Made by a program: the position numbers and the translations under genes
The notes under the pieces: model-generated
Told to the model about the DNA's origin: nothing
Database searches by the model: none
Seen by the model: only the letters and a program-made list of their open reading frames with translations
In this document: one piece after another, positions 1 to 8,420 of the stretch
How positions within the stretch are numbered: the stretch's first letter is position 1
Layout: every line of letters begins with the position of its first letter
Source of the DNA: CAZRXG01 sp964603985
GTDB lineage: Bacteria > Chloroflexota > Anaerolineae > Aggregatilineales > UBA3940
Direction of reading: 5' to 3'
Assembly: GCA_964603985.1 (NCBI GenBank)
Contig: CAZRXG010000007.1
Span: 1 to 64,000, forward strand
DNA: 64,000 bases

Positions 1-568
1 GTGTGTTGGTCGGGGTGTCGGGTGGGGGTGGTGGTGGGCCCGACGTCGGCGGGACAGACGTGGGCGTCGGCACCGGGGTGAAGGTCGCGACGGGGGGCGG
101 GGTGAGGGTGGGCACGGCGGTATCGGTCGGCGCTGTGGTGGCAGTTGAGACGAGCGTGCCGGTGGGCGGTGCGGTGCCGGTGGTCGGTGGGGTGGCGGTC
201 GGGAGTTCGGCGACCCCGGTGGGCGTCGTCTCTCTGATGATGCTGGTCGGCCCCTCGAAGGGGACAAGCATCACCGTCTCGATGATGCCGGGTTTGGCGA
301 TCTGGGTAAGCTGGTCGGCGCGGATGGTGCCGATCAGTTTCGAGTTGATGGGGGGGAAGCGCGTGAAACCCCACTGGCTGTAATCGGCGACCAGGCGCGA
401 GATCATGTTGGCGTCGACCTCGCCGGGGGTCAGGCCGAGCAGGGCCGCCTGCGAAGCCAGGCACAGGCAGATGGGGGCCAGGAGCAGGAGAAGGAGCAGC
501 AGCCAGGCCCGCCGGCGCTCCTTTTCTTCTTCTTCGTCTGTGCGATCAGCAGGATCGTCCTGAGTCAT
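1..568 (-). CDS. Pro/Thr-rich single-pass membrane protein (3' truncated)
   Basis: The open frame starts at the ATG whose complement lies at 566-568 and runs off the left edge of the window, giving 189 residues with no stop. Residues 1-20 are charged and acidic (MTQDDPADRTDEEEEKERRR). A Leu-rich membrane segment follows at about 22-45. A folded-looking stretch runs to about residue 110, and then a long Thr/Pro-rich tail of the kind used as a wall or periplasm spacer in Chloroflexota. It lies 10 bp downstream of the histidine kinase stop on the same strand, so it is probably the third gene of that operon and may act at the same membrane. No known domain was recognised and the C-terminus is missing. 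Confidence 0.75.
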   Translation of the reverse strand, partial: MTQDDPADRTDEEEEKERRRAWLLLLLLLLAPICLCLASQAALLGLTPGEVDANMISRLVADYSQWGFTRFPPINSKLIGTIRADQLTQIAKPGIIETVMLVPFEGPTSIIRETTPTGVAELPTATPPTTGTAPPTGTLVSTATTAPTDTAVPTLTPPPVATFTPVPTPTSVPPTSGPPPPPPDTPTNT

Positions 569-578
569 GTGGCTCGCA

Positions 579-2852
579 TCAACTGTCGCTGGTCAAAGGA
601 AGACGTATGCGGACGGTGGTGCCTTTACCAAGCTCGCTCTCTATCTCAACGGTGCCACCGTGCGCCTCGACAATGGATTTTACCACATGCAATCCCTGGC
701 CCATACCTCGCACATCAATCGGCCTGCCATCGCGGTCAACCGGATGACCGCGGTAGAAACGCTCGAACATGTGGGGCAGATCTTCATCGGAGATGCCCAC
801 ACCGGGGTCGCTGACACTCACGCAGACACCTTCGCCCTTGTTTTCGAGGCTGACGAGCAGCAGGCCGCCGTCCGGGCTGAAAGCACAGGCGTTGCTGAAA
901 ATTGCCTCGATTGCCTGCCGTAGCCGCCGGGCGTCGGCCTCGACGTGGATGTCGTACGAGCCGCCGTCGAAGTGCGGCGTCAGGCTCGCTCTGGAGAAAT
1001 CACCCTGCCAGTCTGCAAGCGTGTCTTTAACCAACTTGTGTAGATTCAGCCGCCTGTGCCTCAAGACGATGTCGCCGCTGTGGAAGGCGGTCATGGCGAT
1101 CAGCTCATCGATTCTCTTCGAGAGGATCAGGGTTTGCTCGAAGATGATGCCGATGGCCTTTTCGTGTAACTCCGGCGGGAGCCGGGTTTTACCGCGCAGC
1201 ATCACCTCGGCGTAGCCCCGGATCGCGGTAAGGGGGGTGCGAAGCTCGTGGCTGATCTGGTTGAGGAAGTTGTCTTTGATGCGCTCGGCCATGGCGGCAC
1301 GTGTTACGTCGCGTAGAACCAGCACGTCGCCGAGGGTGTGCCCTTCCTCCGTCTCGACCGGCGCGATGCTGACGCTGATGGTGCGCTCCCCCGCAGTGAT
1401 GCGGGAGTCCGGGCCGGTGTCCTCGGCGACGACGTTGTCCAGCGGGGCAGGATCAAACCGGCCATCGACGGCCAGCAGTTCCCTGGCGGCGCGGTTGTCC
1501 AGGATGATACGGCCCTCCGGGTCACGCACGACCACGCCGTCGGCGATGCTGTCCAGAATGGCGGTGGTTCGGGCGTTTTTCTCTTCAAGCTCGGCCAGGG
1601 TGGTTTGCAGGCGGGCCGTCATCTCGTTGAAGCTGTGCGCCAGGACGCCCAACTCGTCGTTGGTGAAGGTCCCGGCGCGCTGGCTGAGGTCGCCTTCGGT
1701 GACGGCTCGTGCGAGCGTTGCCAGCTCAAGGATGGGCCGCAGGATGCGCTGGGCGATGGCATAGCCGATGATGATCACCAGGCCAATTGCCAGCGAGTAA
1801 ACCACGATAAACGGCGTGCGGCTGACTGCCACCGCGCGCACCACGAAGCTGCTGGGCAGCAGCACGCCCAGCACGCCGACCGCCTGCCCCCGGATCACCA
1901 TCGGAGCGTAGGCCATGCGGTATTCGCGCTCAAAGAGCGTCAGGATCTCTATCTGGCGCAGGGGGGTGGTGTCGGGCGAGGTGATCGCCAGGTGGTAAAG
2001 CTCCGAACCGAGCGTCAGCTCTTCGTATTGCAGCCCTTCCTCCCAGTCGGCGATGGTACTGCCGATGGGCACGCCCGGCTCCATGTAGACGGCGATGTCG
2101 GCCAGCGACTCGTTTTTAAGGTGAATCAGCAGTCGCTCAAGCGTGATGCCGACCATGATCACACCGACCGTCTCGCCGGTCACTCCTTCGTCTTCTGAAG
2201 TGCGAATGACAGGGGCGCTGGTATAGAGGATCGGCCCGGCGGGAGTGCCGATCAGACCGGTGAACTTGTCGCCGCGTTCGTCGTAGTAGCCGGCCAGGAC
2301 GGGGGCGACCATCGGCAGGTGGGCGTAGTTGCCCCCGGCGGAGAACTGGTAACGGTCGACGACTTCCGGGTTGGTCTCGCGGACCGCGTTGAGCTGCATG
2401 AGCCGATCACCGGCTCCGTCCAGGACGAGCACGCTGTCCAGGTTGGCGCTCCAGGCCTGGACTTCCAGCAGTTCTTGCAGCCGTTCGATGTCCCGGGCTT
2501 CGATGGCCTCGGCGACGCCGATGGTCTGCGTCATGGGGCGCAGCGCCTCAAGGTTGTCGGTCTCCTGCCGGACGACGCCATCGCTGGCGACACGACCGGC
2601 TTCGAGAAGCTGGTTGGTGAAGCGCTCATCGATCTTGATAGCCATCAGGCGCGTGGCGATGAAGACTCCCGTCGCGGCTGCGGCGGCGGTCAGGAGCAGG
2701 TAGGGCAGGATGATCTTGTGGCGGATGGAGGGTACGATGCGCCCCAGCCAGTTCCACCAGGATCGGCGAGCCTGACCGGCGGGCGCCGGCGACTCGTCGT
2801 CGCCCTGGGGCAGTCTGGTGGGGACAGGCTGTTCGAGCATTGCCAGGCTCAC
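579..2852 (-). CDS. Sensor histidine kinase (sensor-HAMP-PAS-HisKA-HATPase)
   Basis: 757 aa. Membrane helices lie at about 46-68 and 347-369 and enclose a sensor region of about 275 residues that is probably extracytoplasmic. HAMP (about 368-425) and PAS (about 427-520) follow. The HisKA H-box SHELRTPLTAIRGYAEV carries the phospho-acceptor His535. The HATPase domain has an N-box with Asn654, a G1 box DPGVGI near 682 and a G2 box GMGQGLHVVKSIV near 716. All motifs needed for autophosphorylation are present. The start overlaps the stop of the upstream response regulator by 4 bp, so the two are almost certainly a translationally coupled pair. The ligand cannot be inferred. Confidence 0.95.
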   Translation of the reverse strand: MSLAMLEQPVPTRLPQGDDESPAPAGQARRSWWNWLGRIVPSIRHKIILPYLLLTAAAAATGVFIATRLMAIKIDERFTNQLLEAGRVASDGVVRQETDNLEALRPMTQTIGVAEAIEARDIERLQELLEVQAWSANLDSVLVLDGAGDRLMQLNAVRETNPEVVDRYQFSAGGNYAHLPMVAPVLAGYYDERGDKFTGLIGTPAGPILYTSAPVIRTSEDEGVTGETVGVIMVGITLERLLIHLKNESLADIAVYMEPGVPIGSTIADWEEGLQYEELTLGSELYHLAITSPDTTPLRQIEILTLFEREYRMAYAPMVIRGQAVGVLGVLLPSSFVVRAVAVSRTPFIVVYSLAIGLVIIIGYAIAQRILRPILELATLARAVTEGDLSQRAGTFTNDELGVLAHSFNEMTARLQTTLAELEEKNARTTAILDSIADGVVVRDPEGRIILDNRAARELLAVDGRFDPAPLDNVVAEDTGPDSRITAGERTISVSIAPVETEEGHTLGDVLVLRDVTRAAMAERIKDNFLNQISHELRTPLTAIRGYAEVMLRGKTRLPPELHEKAIGIIFEQTLILSKRIDELIAMTAFHSGDIVLRHRRLNLHKLVKDTLADWQGDFSRASLTPHFDGGSYDIHVEADARRLRQAIEAIFSNACAFSPDGGLLLVSLENKGEGVCVSVSDPGVGISDEDLPHMFERFYRGHPVDRDGRPIDVRGMGQGLHVVKSIVEAHGGTVEIESELGKGTTVRIRLPLTSDS

Positions 2853-3289
2853 ACGTCAGTTGATGGCGGCTCGCGTTTGTCGATGATCTCCCGGATCAAC
2901 TGAAGCAGATCGTCCATGGGAGGCAGGGGCTTGAAAAGCAGTTGGTCGGCGCCCGACTCTGTGAGGAACTGTTCCTCATCCTCTCCGGGCAGCTCATAGG
3001 CGGTCATGAGAATCACGCCGATGTTGTTCAGGAGAGAATGCTCGCGGATCCTGGCGCTGATTTCGTGGCCCCAGGGACCGGGCACGCGAATGTCAAGCAG
3101 AGCCACATCGGGCAGCGGCGGCGACGGGTCGTCGTCGTTGAGATACGCCATTGCTTCGTCGCCGTCCTTGAACGAGATGATGTTAAATCCCCATAGCTCA
3201 CACATGGTCTCGATGACATTGCGGATTGCCGTGTCGTCCTCGACGATTAACCAGGTCATAGGAGTCTGATGGTTGGGACTGCCGGCCAT
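2849..3289 (-). CDS. Receiver-only response regulator
   Basis: 146 aa made almost entirely of one receiver domain. The acidic pocket is in LIVEDDTAIR, the phosphorylated Asp is in VALLDIRVPG, the switch Thr is in VILMTAYE and the conserved Lys is in LLFKPL. There is no DNA-binding or enzymatic output domain, so it probably signals by protein contact, as CheY or Spo0F do. It is the first gene of a minus-strand operon and overlaps the kinase gene by 4 bp, which makes that kinase its likely phosphodonor. The start at 3289 keeps ten residues ahead of the first beta strand; an internal ATG eleven codons in would also give a complete domain. Confidence 0.92.
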   Translation of the reverse strand: MAGSPNHQTPMTWLIVEDDTAIRNVIETMCELWGFNIISFKDGDEAMAYLNDDDPSPPLPDVALLDIRVPGPWGHEISARIREHSLLNNIGVILMTAYELPGEDEEQFLTESGADQLLFKPLPPMDDLLQLIREIIDKREPPSTDV

Positions 3290-4123
3290 ACCTGCCTATC
3301 CTTACCCTTCGCGAGTCGTGAGTATAAGACAGTTAAGGGCGGAAAACGAAAGGCACTTCAAACGGCGTTTCGTTGTCCTCGCCGCAGGCCGCGCCGATAA
3401 ACAACAATTATCACGGCCTGCGTAAGTGTGAAATAGATTGTACCTCTATTATAAGCTACTTTTTATGATTGTACTCGCTAGGACGCCCTGAGAGCAATTG
3501 TACTTTGTTCCTGCTAACGAGAAATTCATATCTTTTTCAGGCCGGGGCTGCTCGTGCGCCCCGTTCCAATGATGAAATGTCTGCGGACACGGGTGTTACG
3601 GCGGCCAGCCCTCTTCTGGCGGGTGTGCCTGTGTCCGGGGGGAGTTTCGTATTCGGGTTTGGAGGTGAGAGCGCCTTGAACGGAGCCGCCGTCGCGGCCC
3701 CAGGGTCGAAAACCGTGAAATCGATTCACGGGGGAGGCCATTTACGAGCCGCCTGGTTAACAATTGTACCTCCCCATTCCTTGTTCGTCTATCTAAATGA
3801 GAAGGCCCAACGCTGCCCCGTGCCGTTCCCGAAAACCCGGCGGATGTAAGGGCGAAGCGGCACTCTGCCCGGTACGGTGCGCGGCGCTCACGTCCGCGCG
3901 CGACGGATGCGAGAGAAAGCAGCGTGCCCAGGATCGGGATTCGGCACCTGCTTGCGATATCACGCCATACACCCCCGGCAAACCTGCCCGTCCGCAGGCT
4001 CGCCGAGTGAATCACACGATAAGCCCCCGGCTCCCTGTGATGTCCCAGGAGCCGAACGGACCAGGGGTGCCGACGGCTAACACCGCTCGATCACGGTTAC
4101 GGTTCGATTACCGCCCGGTACGG
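3290..4123. other. Gene-free stretch of 834 bp
   Basis: No open frame here shows a recognisable protein pattern. Frames of up to about 140 codons exist on both strands but have Arg/Pro/Ser-rich translations typical of chance frames in GC-rich DNA. The segment from about 3300 to 3540 is more AT-rich than the rest and holds three copies of a short ATTGTAC motif, with a fourth at 3763. It could hold promoters for the leftward response-regulator operon, or be the remains of an inserted element. Confidence 0.5.
3437..3769 (+). repeat. Four-copy ATTGTAC motif cluster
   Basis: The heptamer ATTGTAC occurs at 3437-3443, 3468-3474, 3497-3503 and 3763-3769, all in the same orientation. The first three are spaced 31 and 29 bp apart, near three helical turns. 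Two copies extend to ATTGTACCTC and two to CAATTGTAC. A 7-mer should appear far less than once in 340 bp by chance, so a protein-binding array upstream of the response-regulator operon is possible. Confidence 0.35.
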
Positions 4124-4999
4124 TCAGTCGCGACCGTTTGGCCCAAGCACGGCGTCAAGCGTCCGCACGACGTGCAGCCGCTGCCCGCGACGGTCAAGCA
4201 CGCCATCCTCGAGCAGCTCGTTGATAACGTCGTAGAGTTTGCTCTTGCTGATCCCCAGCTCCTTGGCCAGGTGTGCGCGGACGTACTTCGGGTCTTCCGA
4301 GAAAGCCTCGACGATCTGCTCGCGCAGCTCTACGGCGGTTGCCGGTTTGCTCGTGTCAGCACCGTCCGACGACGAGCCGTCCGATTTTCCACCGGCCAGC
4401 CCTTTGAGCAGTCTTTCCAGGGCGGCCTGATGGTCTTGCGCAGCGCCTTTCAGACGCCGTTCGCGGGACAGCCGGATCTTCGCGTATGCGACGTCGGCAT
4501 CTACTGCCAACTGCGCGGTGGACACTTCAAATTCCGCGTCAATCTCCCGCCTGGCGTGTTCAATCGCCCGCTTCCGGCGGTACCGCTTGACGGCGCGGTG
4601 CGAGTTGACGTCACGGTCTGCCGACCGGCGCAGACGTATCCCGGCCAGGATGCCGGACTCGAACACCGAGTAGCCCAGCAAGACGCCCAGTGTCAGCCGG
4701 AAGGTGATCCCGGCGGTCCCTTCGCCGTGCGAAATGGCAATCGACCACAGGGCAACGTAGGCCACACTGGCCAGCACGGCGTACAAGACACGCTGAGGCG
4801 TCTCGGCCCGGCGGTCGTTGTCCAACTGCCACCAGCCCAGCAGCAAAGCTCCCTCGACCAGCACCAGGGCGGCGGCCTGCACGATCACGCGTTGCAGCGG
4901 GTTGGTGTACAGTACACCGGCAACGCTCCAGGTTGCCGGGCTGGTCAATGCGACGGCAGCGATCTTGATTGCGTTCTTGAGTAGTTTCTCTGTATTCAT
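4124..4999 (-). CDS. Membrane protein with C-terminal winged-helix-like domain
   Basis: 291 aa. The N-terminal half holds about four hydrophobic helices (roughly residues 8-30, 35-57, 68-90 and 97-118). A basic, Arg-rich helical region with coiled-coil character follows (about 120-200), then a Gly/Ser/Asp-rich linker (about 203-220) and a C-terminal domain of about 70 residues. That domain reads VRAHLAKELGISKSKLYDVI and then LLEDGVLDRRG, the pattern of a winged helix-turn-helix. This layout, membrane anchor plus DNA-binding-like tail, recalls replication or transfer proteins of plasmids and integrated elements, but no family was identified. It stands alone, with about 800 bp of gene-free DNA downstream and about 460 bp upstream. 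Confidence 0.75.
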   Translation of the reverse strand: MNTEKLLKNAIKIAAVALTSPATWSVAGVLYTNPLQRVIVQAAALVLVEGALLLGWWQLDNDRRAETPQRVLYAVLASVAYVALWSIAISHGEGTAGITFRLTLGVLLGYSVFESGILAGIRLRRSADRDVNSHRAVKRYRRKRAIEHARREIDAEFEVSTAQLAVDADVAYAKIRLSRERRLKGAAQDHQAALERLLKGLAGGKSDGSSSDGADTSKPATAVELREQIVEAFSEDPKYVRAHLAKELGISKSKLYDVINELLEDGVLDRRGQRLHVVRTLDAVLGPNGRD

Positions 5000-5458
5000 T
5001 CTATATGTTCTCCCCTTACATACTTGCCCTAACGACGCTATGGGCCGGGCGTGATTCCCGAAAGAACAGGGAACGCCCTTCCTGATTTCTCCTCCAAATC
5101 CTAAAGTCTAACAGATTGCCCCATCGGCTGCCATAAATTGCAAATCGTGGGGTGCATCCGCGCGGTCGAGCCGGGTGGAAATTGCGGAAGGCGCGCATCG
5201 CGGTGCTGCAACGCGCACCTCGGAACACGCCCCGGCCCCTACAGGCGTCTTGCTAGAACCTATGTTCTGCCCATTATAACATGGGATGGGCGGCTGTCAA
5301 TTGGATGTTTGTTCGATTTGGGTTGGAGATGGGTTGGAACTAGCGGTCAGCGGTCAGCTTTCAGCGGTTGGCGGTTAGCTGTTAGCGGCCCTCGCGTAAC
5401 TCCTACAGTATTCAAACAACCGGCAGGCAAAACTTCAAGGAGAAAAAGACGTACTTGA
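5000..5458. other. Gene-free stretch with repeats
   Basis: No credible gene. The upstream side of the membrane/winged-helix gene lies here. The segment also contains a run of degenerate 7-bp repeats (5342-5390), and at about 5394-5407 the sequence GCGTAACTCCTACA, which matches part of a dispersed repeat found again near 35.58 kb. Confidence 0.5.
5342..5390 (+). repeat. Seven degenerate heptamer repeats
   Basis: Seven consecutive 7-bp units of the form RGCNNTY/RGCNNYY: AGCGGTC twice, AGCTTTC, AGCGGTT, GGCGGTT, AGCTGTT and AGCGGCC. The A/GGC core is constant and the last four bases vary. Similar strings of AGCKGTY words are found between genes in several bacterial phyla; their role is not known to me. 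Confidence 0.6.
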
Positions 5459-5623
5459 TTGTGGGGCTTATTCACGAGGTATCCGAGCATAATCTGTGCG
5501 GCGTTCATCCCGGCGATTTACGATGTGGCGCTGATCTTTGCCGGGGTCGGTGGCCTTCTGTTCATCGTCATGTATATACTGACCGCGCTGAGGCTCATCA
5601 AGTTGGGGCGGGTGGGCGCGTAG
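5459..5623 (+). CDS. Possible small membrane protein or gene remnant
   Basis: Frame of 54 codons starting at TTG 5459, directly after an in-frame stop, with AAGGAG at about 5437-5442. Residues from about 18 to 45 read as a clean membrane helix (YDVALIFAGVGGLLFIVMYI) followed by LTALRLIKLGRVGA, a positive-inside tail. The ending resembles that of the multi-pass protein at 6411-7016. Either this is a genuine short membrane protein or it is the last helix of a decayed gene. The RBS-to-start distance of 16 nt is long, which favours the remnant view. Confidence 0.35.
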   Translation: MWGLFTRYPSIICAAFIPAIYDVALIFAGVGGLLFIVMYILTALRLIKLGRVGA

Positions 5624-5669
5624 GAAATAATTCTGGTTAAACGCCAGTCAGGGCACCGGGGGGCCAGCC

Positions 5670-6329
5670 ATGTCAGGACAAACAGAAGACCTGTACAAAA
5701 TACAGAAGAAAGACATTCCCAAAGCCGGTACTGTTCTGGCCGACGCTTTTCAACATGATTCCGTCTGGAGAATGTTTTTTAGAAGTGACGCCGGGATCGA
5801 TCAGAAAGGCGTACTTTTTGAAGCTCCAATCAGGTATTGCTTCAAATACGGAAAGGTTTATGCACCCTCTGAACGTCTGGAAGGAATTGCCGCCTGGGTT
5901 CCGGGTGATCGTGCAGACATGACGATCTGGCGACTGATACGAAGTGGGGCTATCGTCTCTGGAATGAAGGCGTTGAGAGCGTGCACTAAACTTGCCCAGA
6001 AACAGGGCCAAATTTTCGAGCCGCTCGTAGCAGATCGGAAAGCCAACATGCAGGGAAGGGCGTATGTTTATCTCGTGATAATCGGCGTGGCCGTGGAATT
6101 GCAGGGGCAAGGTTTTGGAGGGAAGTTGCTGGGAGCGCTGATTGAGGAGAGTGAACAGGCCGGGATTCCTATCTACGTAGAGACCCAGACTGAGAGAAAC
6201 GTAGAAATGTACGAAAGGCTGGGTTTCAGACAACTTAGCCGGATCACCCTGCCGGTCATTGATCTTCCGCAATGGGAAATGGTACGAGAGCCGGTAGTTG
6301 AACGCTTCCGGCCACACAACACCGGGTGA
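5670..6329 (+). CDS. GNAT-family N-acetyltransferase
   Basis: 219 aa. The acetyl-CoA binding segment is near residues 130-155: IIGVAVELQGQGFGGKLLGA, matching the beta4 strand and the Q/R-x-x-G-x-G/A loop of GNAT enzymes. A later stretch, VEMYERLGFRQ, matches the usual C-terminal N..Y.k.GF motif. The acceptor substrate cannot be told. The gene is visibly richer in A+T than its neighbours (many AAA, GAA and TTT codons), which suggests transfer. Its last eleven codons (VVERFRPHNTG and stop) fall inside a dispersed repeat also present at 9248-9335, so the native C-terminus may have been replaced by the repeat. Confidence 0.85.
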   Translation: MSGQTEDLYKIQKKDIPKAGTVLADAFQHDSVWRMFFRSDAGIDQKGVLFEAPIRYCFKYGKVYAPSERLEGIAAWVPGDRADMTIWRLIRSGAIVSGMKALRACTKLAQKQGQIFEPLVADRKANMQGRAYVYLVIIGVAVELQGQGFGGKLLGALIEESEQAGIPIYVETQTERNVEMYERLGFRQLSRITLPVIDLPQWEMVREPVVERFRPHNTG

Positions 6330-6360
6330 AAAGGGTAGTAAATCTGTGTAATCCGCGTAA
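6285..6360 (+). repeat. Dispersed repeat, copy 1
   Basis: From 6304 the sequence GCTTCCGGCCACAC, a 4-nt variable stretch, CCGGGTGA, and then AAATCTGTGTAATCCG (6340-6355) match the opposite strand of 9248-9301 at about 85% over 54 bp. The upstream AGTTGAACGCTTC matches AGTTGAGCGCTTC in the copies near 9.3 and 35.56 kb. It overlaps the end of the GNAT gene and the leader of the next gene. Confidence 0.7.
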
Positions 6361-6410
6361 TCTGCGGTCTGAAACCTCCCGATTTTTATCTCGAACTGAG
6401 GTTGATGGGT

Positions 6411-7016
6411 ATGTCGGAAACCGTTGATAAGCGTCAGAAGACACTCTACAGGGTTGGAGGTGTGGCAGCGGCGATTGTCGCCCTGCTGCTCCTGATCGCC
6501 CTCCCGGATTTCTTCACCGCCGGTGCTGATGGCGTCCTGTTACCCGGCAACTTTATCGTCATTCTTATCAAGCTGCATGCCGGATTTGACGGCGTTCAGG
6601 TGGAAGCCCTGGATGCTGTGAATTTGCTGGATGCCGTGCTCGTGGTGTTGGTTGGCGTGATCGCCGTCGCCCTGTACCCGGTTCTCAGGCGGGTCAGCAA
6701 AGTCTGGGCGATTATTGCCGTGACGGTGCCGTTTCTTGGATTGGCGCTCTTTTTCATCACCCAGGGCACCGGACGGAGTGGGATGTTTGCCGCCGGGTTG
6801 ATCATGGCCTTGCTGATGCTGTCAAGCGACAGTTTCGGTAAGCGCACGGCGGTGGTCGGCACGGCGGCGGCTGTGCTGCTGCTCGTTGGCGATATCGGCA
6901 CGGCTTTCATGTTCTCGACGGTGTTCGCGGTGGCGATGGGCGTCGGGTATGTGCTCTATATGATCTGGTGCGGCCTGATCGCATGGAGGCTGTTTTCTAA
7001 GGCGGCGATGATATGA
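6411..7016 (+). CDS. Multi-pass membrane protein of unknown function
   Basis: 201 aa from ATG 6411, chosen because GAGG at 6398-6401 lies 9 nt ahead of it; ATG 6405 is too close. About six hydrophobic helices: roughly 15-35, 45-60, 72-92, 99-119, 124-160 as two helices, and 170-195. There are short charged loops (RRVSKVW, FGKRTA) and no long soluble domain. The pattern resembles small DUF4386-like or DoxX-like membrane proteins, but I cannot place it in a family. It follows the GNAT gene by 81 bp, with part of a dispersed repeat in between, so co-transcription is possible but unproven. Confidence 0.75.
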   Translation: MSETVDKRQKTLYRVGGVAAAIVALLLLIALPDFFTAGADGVLLPGNFIVILIKLHAGFDGVQVEALDAVNLLDAVLVVLVGVIAVALYPVLRRVSKVWAIIAVTVPFLGLALFFITQGTGRSGMFAAGLIMALLMLSSDSFGKRTAVVGTAAAVLLLVGDIGTAFMFSTVFAVAMGVGYVLYMIWCGLIAWRLFSKAAMI

Positions 7017-7082
7017 TCGTCGATCTCGCGCCTGACGCTGGCGATGGCGATTGTGTGAGGGCGGGCGTCGGCGGGGCGCGGC

Positions 7083-8318
7083 TCAGAACACGCGCACCTC
7101 GACCCACGCCCCGGCCTCCAGGCCGGTCGCGTCGAGCGGGATCTTGACCAGACCGTCGGCCTTGACCAGGGTGAAGATCAGGTTGCTCTTGAAGAAGATC
7201 GGGTCGGCCCACAGCTCGCCGTCGCGCTCGACCAGCCGGGCCGGGAGGTAGTCCTCGCGCCCGGCGGCGCTGGCGACGTTGGTGGTGAGGCGGGCGCGGG
7301 TCATCAGGCGGCGGGGGGGCGGCGCGCCCTGGAGGCGGTGGACAACCGGCACGCCGACCATCATGAACTGCACCAGCGCGCTGACGGGATTGCCGGGCAG
7401 GCCCATCAGGGGTTTGCCAGCGGCCACCGCCAGGATGGTGGGCTTGCCGGGGCGGGTGGCGACGCCGTGCACGAGCACGCCCGGCTCGCCCAGTTGGTCG
7501 AACACCTCGGCGGTCATGTCGCGCACCGAGACCGAGCTGCCCGCCGAGAGCACCAGCATGTCGGCGGCCTCTTGTTCGAGGGCCTGGCGGGCGCGGGCGA
7601 GCAGCATGTCGCGGTCGTCGGGCAGGATGCCGCCCCGGATGGCGACCCCGCCCGCCTCCTCGACCAGCGCGGCGATGGTGTAGCTGTTGATGTCGCGCAC
7701 CTGCCCGATCTGGGTGGGCCGGTCGGGGGGGATCACCTCGTCGCCGGTGGCGAAGATCGCCACGCGCGGGCGGCGGGCGACCGTCAGGGTGGTGATGCCG
7801 ACGGCCAGCAAACCGCCCACGTCCTGGGCGCGCAGGCGGTGCCCGGCGCTCATGATCGGGTCGCCGGGGGCGATGTCCTCGCCGACCTCGATGACGTTCT
7901 CGCCGGGGGCGGCGGGCCTGCGCACCTCGATCTCGTCCTGGCCGGTGAGGTGGGTGTGCTCGATCATCACGACCGCGTCGGCGCCAGGGGGGATCATGCC
8001 GCCGGTGTGCACAATCGCGGCCTGCGAGGGGGCGACGGTGATCGCCGCAGGTTGGCCCATCGGCACCTCGCCGACCAGCGTAAGGTAGGCGGGGAGGGAC
8101 TCGCTCGCGCCGAAGGTGTCCCTGGCGACGACTGCGTAGCCGTCGACGGTGCTGCGGCGGAACTCCGGCAGGGCGTGCGGTGAGGTCACGTCGGCGGCCA
8201 CGACGCGGCCCACAGCGTCGGCGGTGGCGACCGGCCCGGCATCGGCGAGGGGCCGGACGTGCTCCAGGATCAGGGCGCGGGCCTCGTCGGGGGAGACCAG
8301 ATCAAAGAACTCAGGCAT
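7083..8318 (-). CDS. moeA: Molybdopterin molybdotransferase MoeA
   Basis: 411 aa, the usual MoeA length. MoeA inserts molybdate into adenylylated molybdopterin in the last step of molybdenum cofactor synthesis. Recognisable segments are FRRSTVDGYAVVARD near residue 55 (the S/T-x-DGYA motif), HTGGMIPPGADAVVMIE near 110, and ARRPRVAIFATGDEVIPP, which opens the MogA-like domain near 180. LVLSAGSSVSVRDMT follows at about 255, then GLPGNPVSALVQF near 310 (the GxPGNPxS loop), and a C-terminal beta domain. AGGA lies about 8 nt ahead of the ATG. A second, larger MoeA paralog is at 28309-30309. No moaA, moaC or mogA gene is in the window. Confidence 0.95.
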   Translation of the reverse strand: MPEFFDLVSPDEARALILEHVRPLADAGPVATADAVGRVVAADVTSPHALPEFRRSTVDGYAVVARDTFGASESLPAYLTLVGEVPMGQPAAITVAPSQAAIVHTGGMIPPGADAVVMIEHTHLTGQDEIEVRRPAAPGENVIEVGEDIAPGDPIMSAGHRLRAQDVGGLLAVGITTLTVARRPRVAIFATGDEVIPPDRPTQIGQVRDINSYTIAALVEEAGGVAIRGGILPDDRDMLLARARQALEQEAADMLVLSAGSSVSVRDMTAEVFDQLGEPGVLVHGVATRPGKPTILAVAAGKPLMGLPGNPVSALVQFMMVGVPVVHRLQGAPPPRRLMTRARLTTNVASAAGREDYLPARLVERDGELWADPIFFKSNLIFTLVKADGLVKIPLDATGLEAGAWVEVRVF

Positions 8319-8341
8319 TGGCGGTTATCCTGTGTCATCAG

Positions 8342-8389
8342 CGTGCGCAATGCAGCGTGCGCGAATACGACGTGCGCAATGCAGCGTGC
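8342..8389 (+). repeat. 19-bp direct repeat, two copies 29 bp apart
   Basis: CGTGCGCAATGCAGCGTGC occurs exactly at 8342-8360 and 8371-8389, with a 10-nt spacer. The pair sits in the short interval between the methyltransferase stop and the moeA start, 24 bp upstream of moeA on its promoter side. It could be a tandem regulator site or a microsatellite-like duplication. Confidence 0.7.
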
Positions 8390-8420
8390 AAGGATAACGT
8401 TATTATACCGGAGCGTGGGG

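Noticed and set aside
3..383. A Gly/Val-rich open frame on the plus strand
   Set aside because: It is the complement of the Pro/Thr-rich tail of the minus-strand gene at 1-568.
3469..3849. A 126-codon open frame in the gene-free stretch
   Set aside because: No RBS, no domain, and mixed composition. Overlapping frames of similar length exist on the other strand.
4090..4140. A tRNA-like GGTTCGATTACC word
   Set aside because: No acceptor stem, anticodon arm or D-arm can be folded around it.
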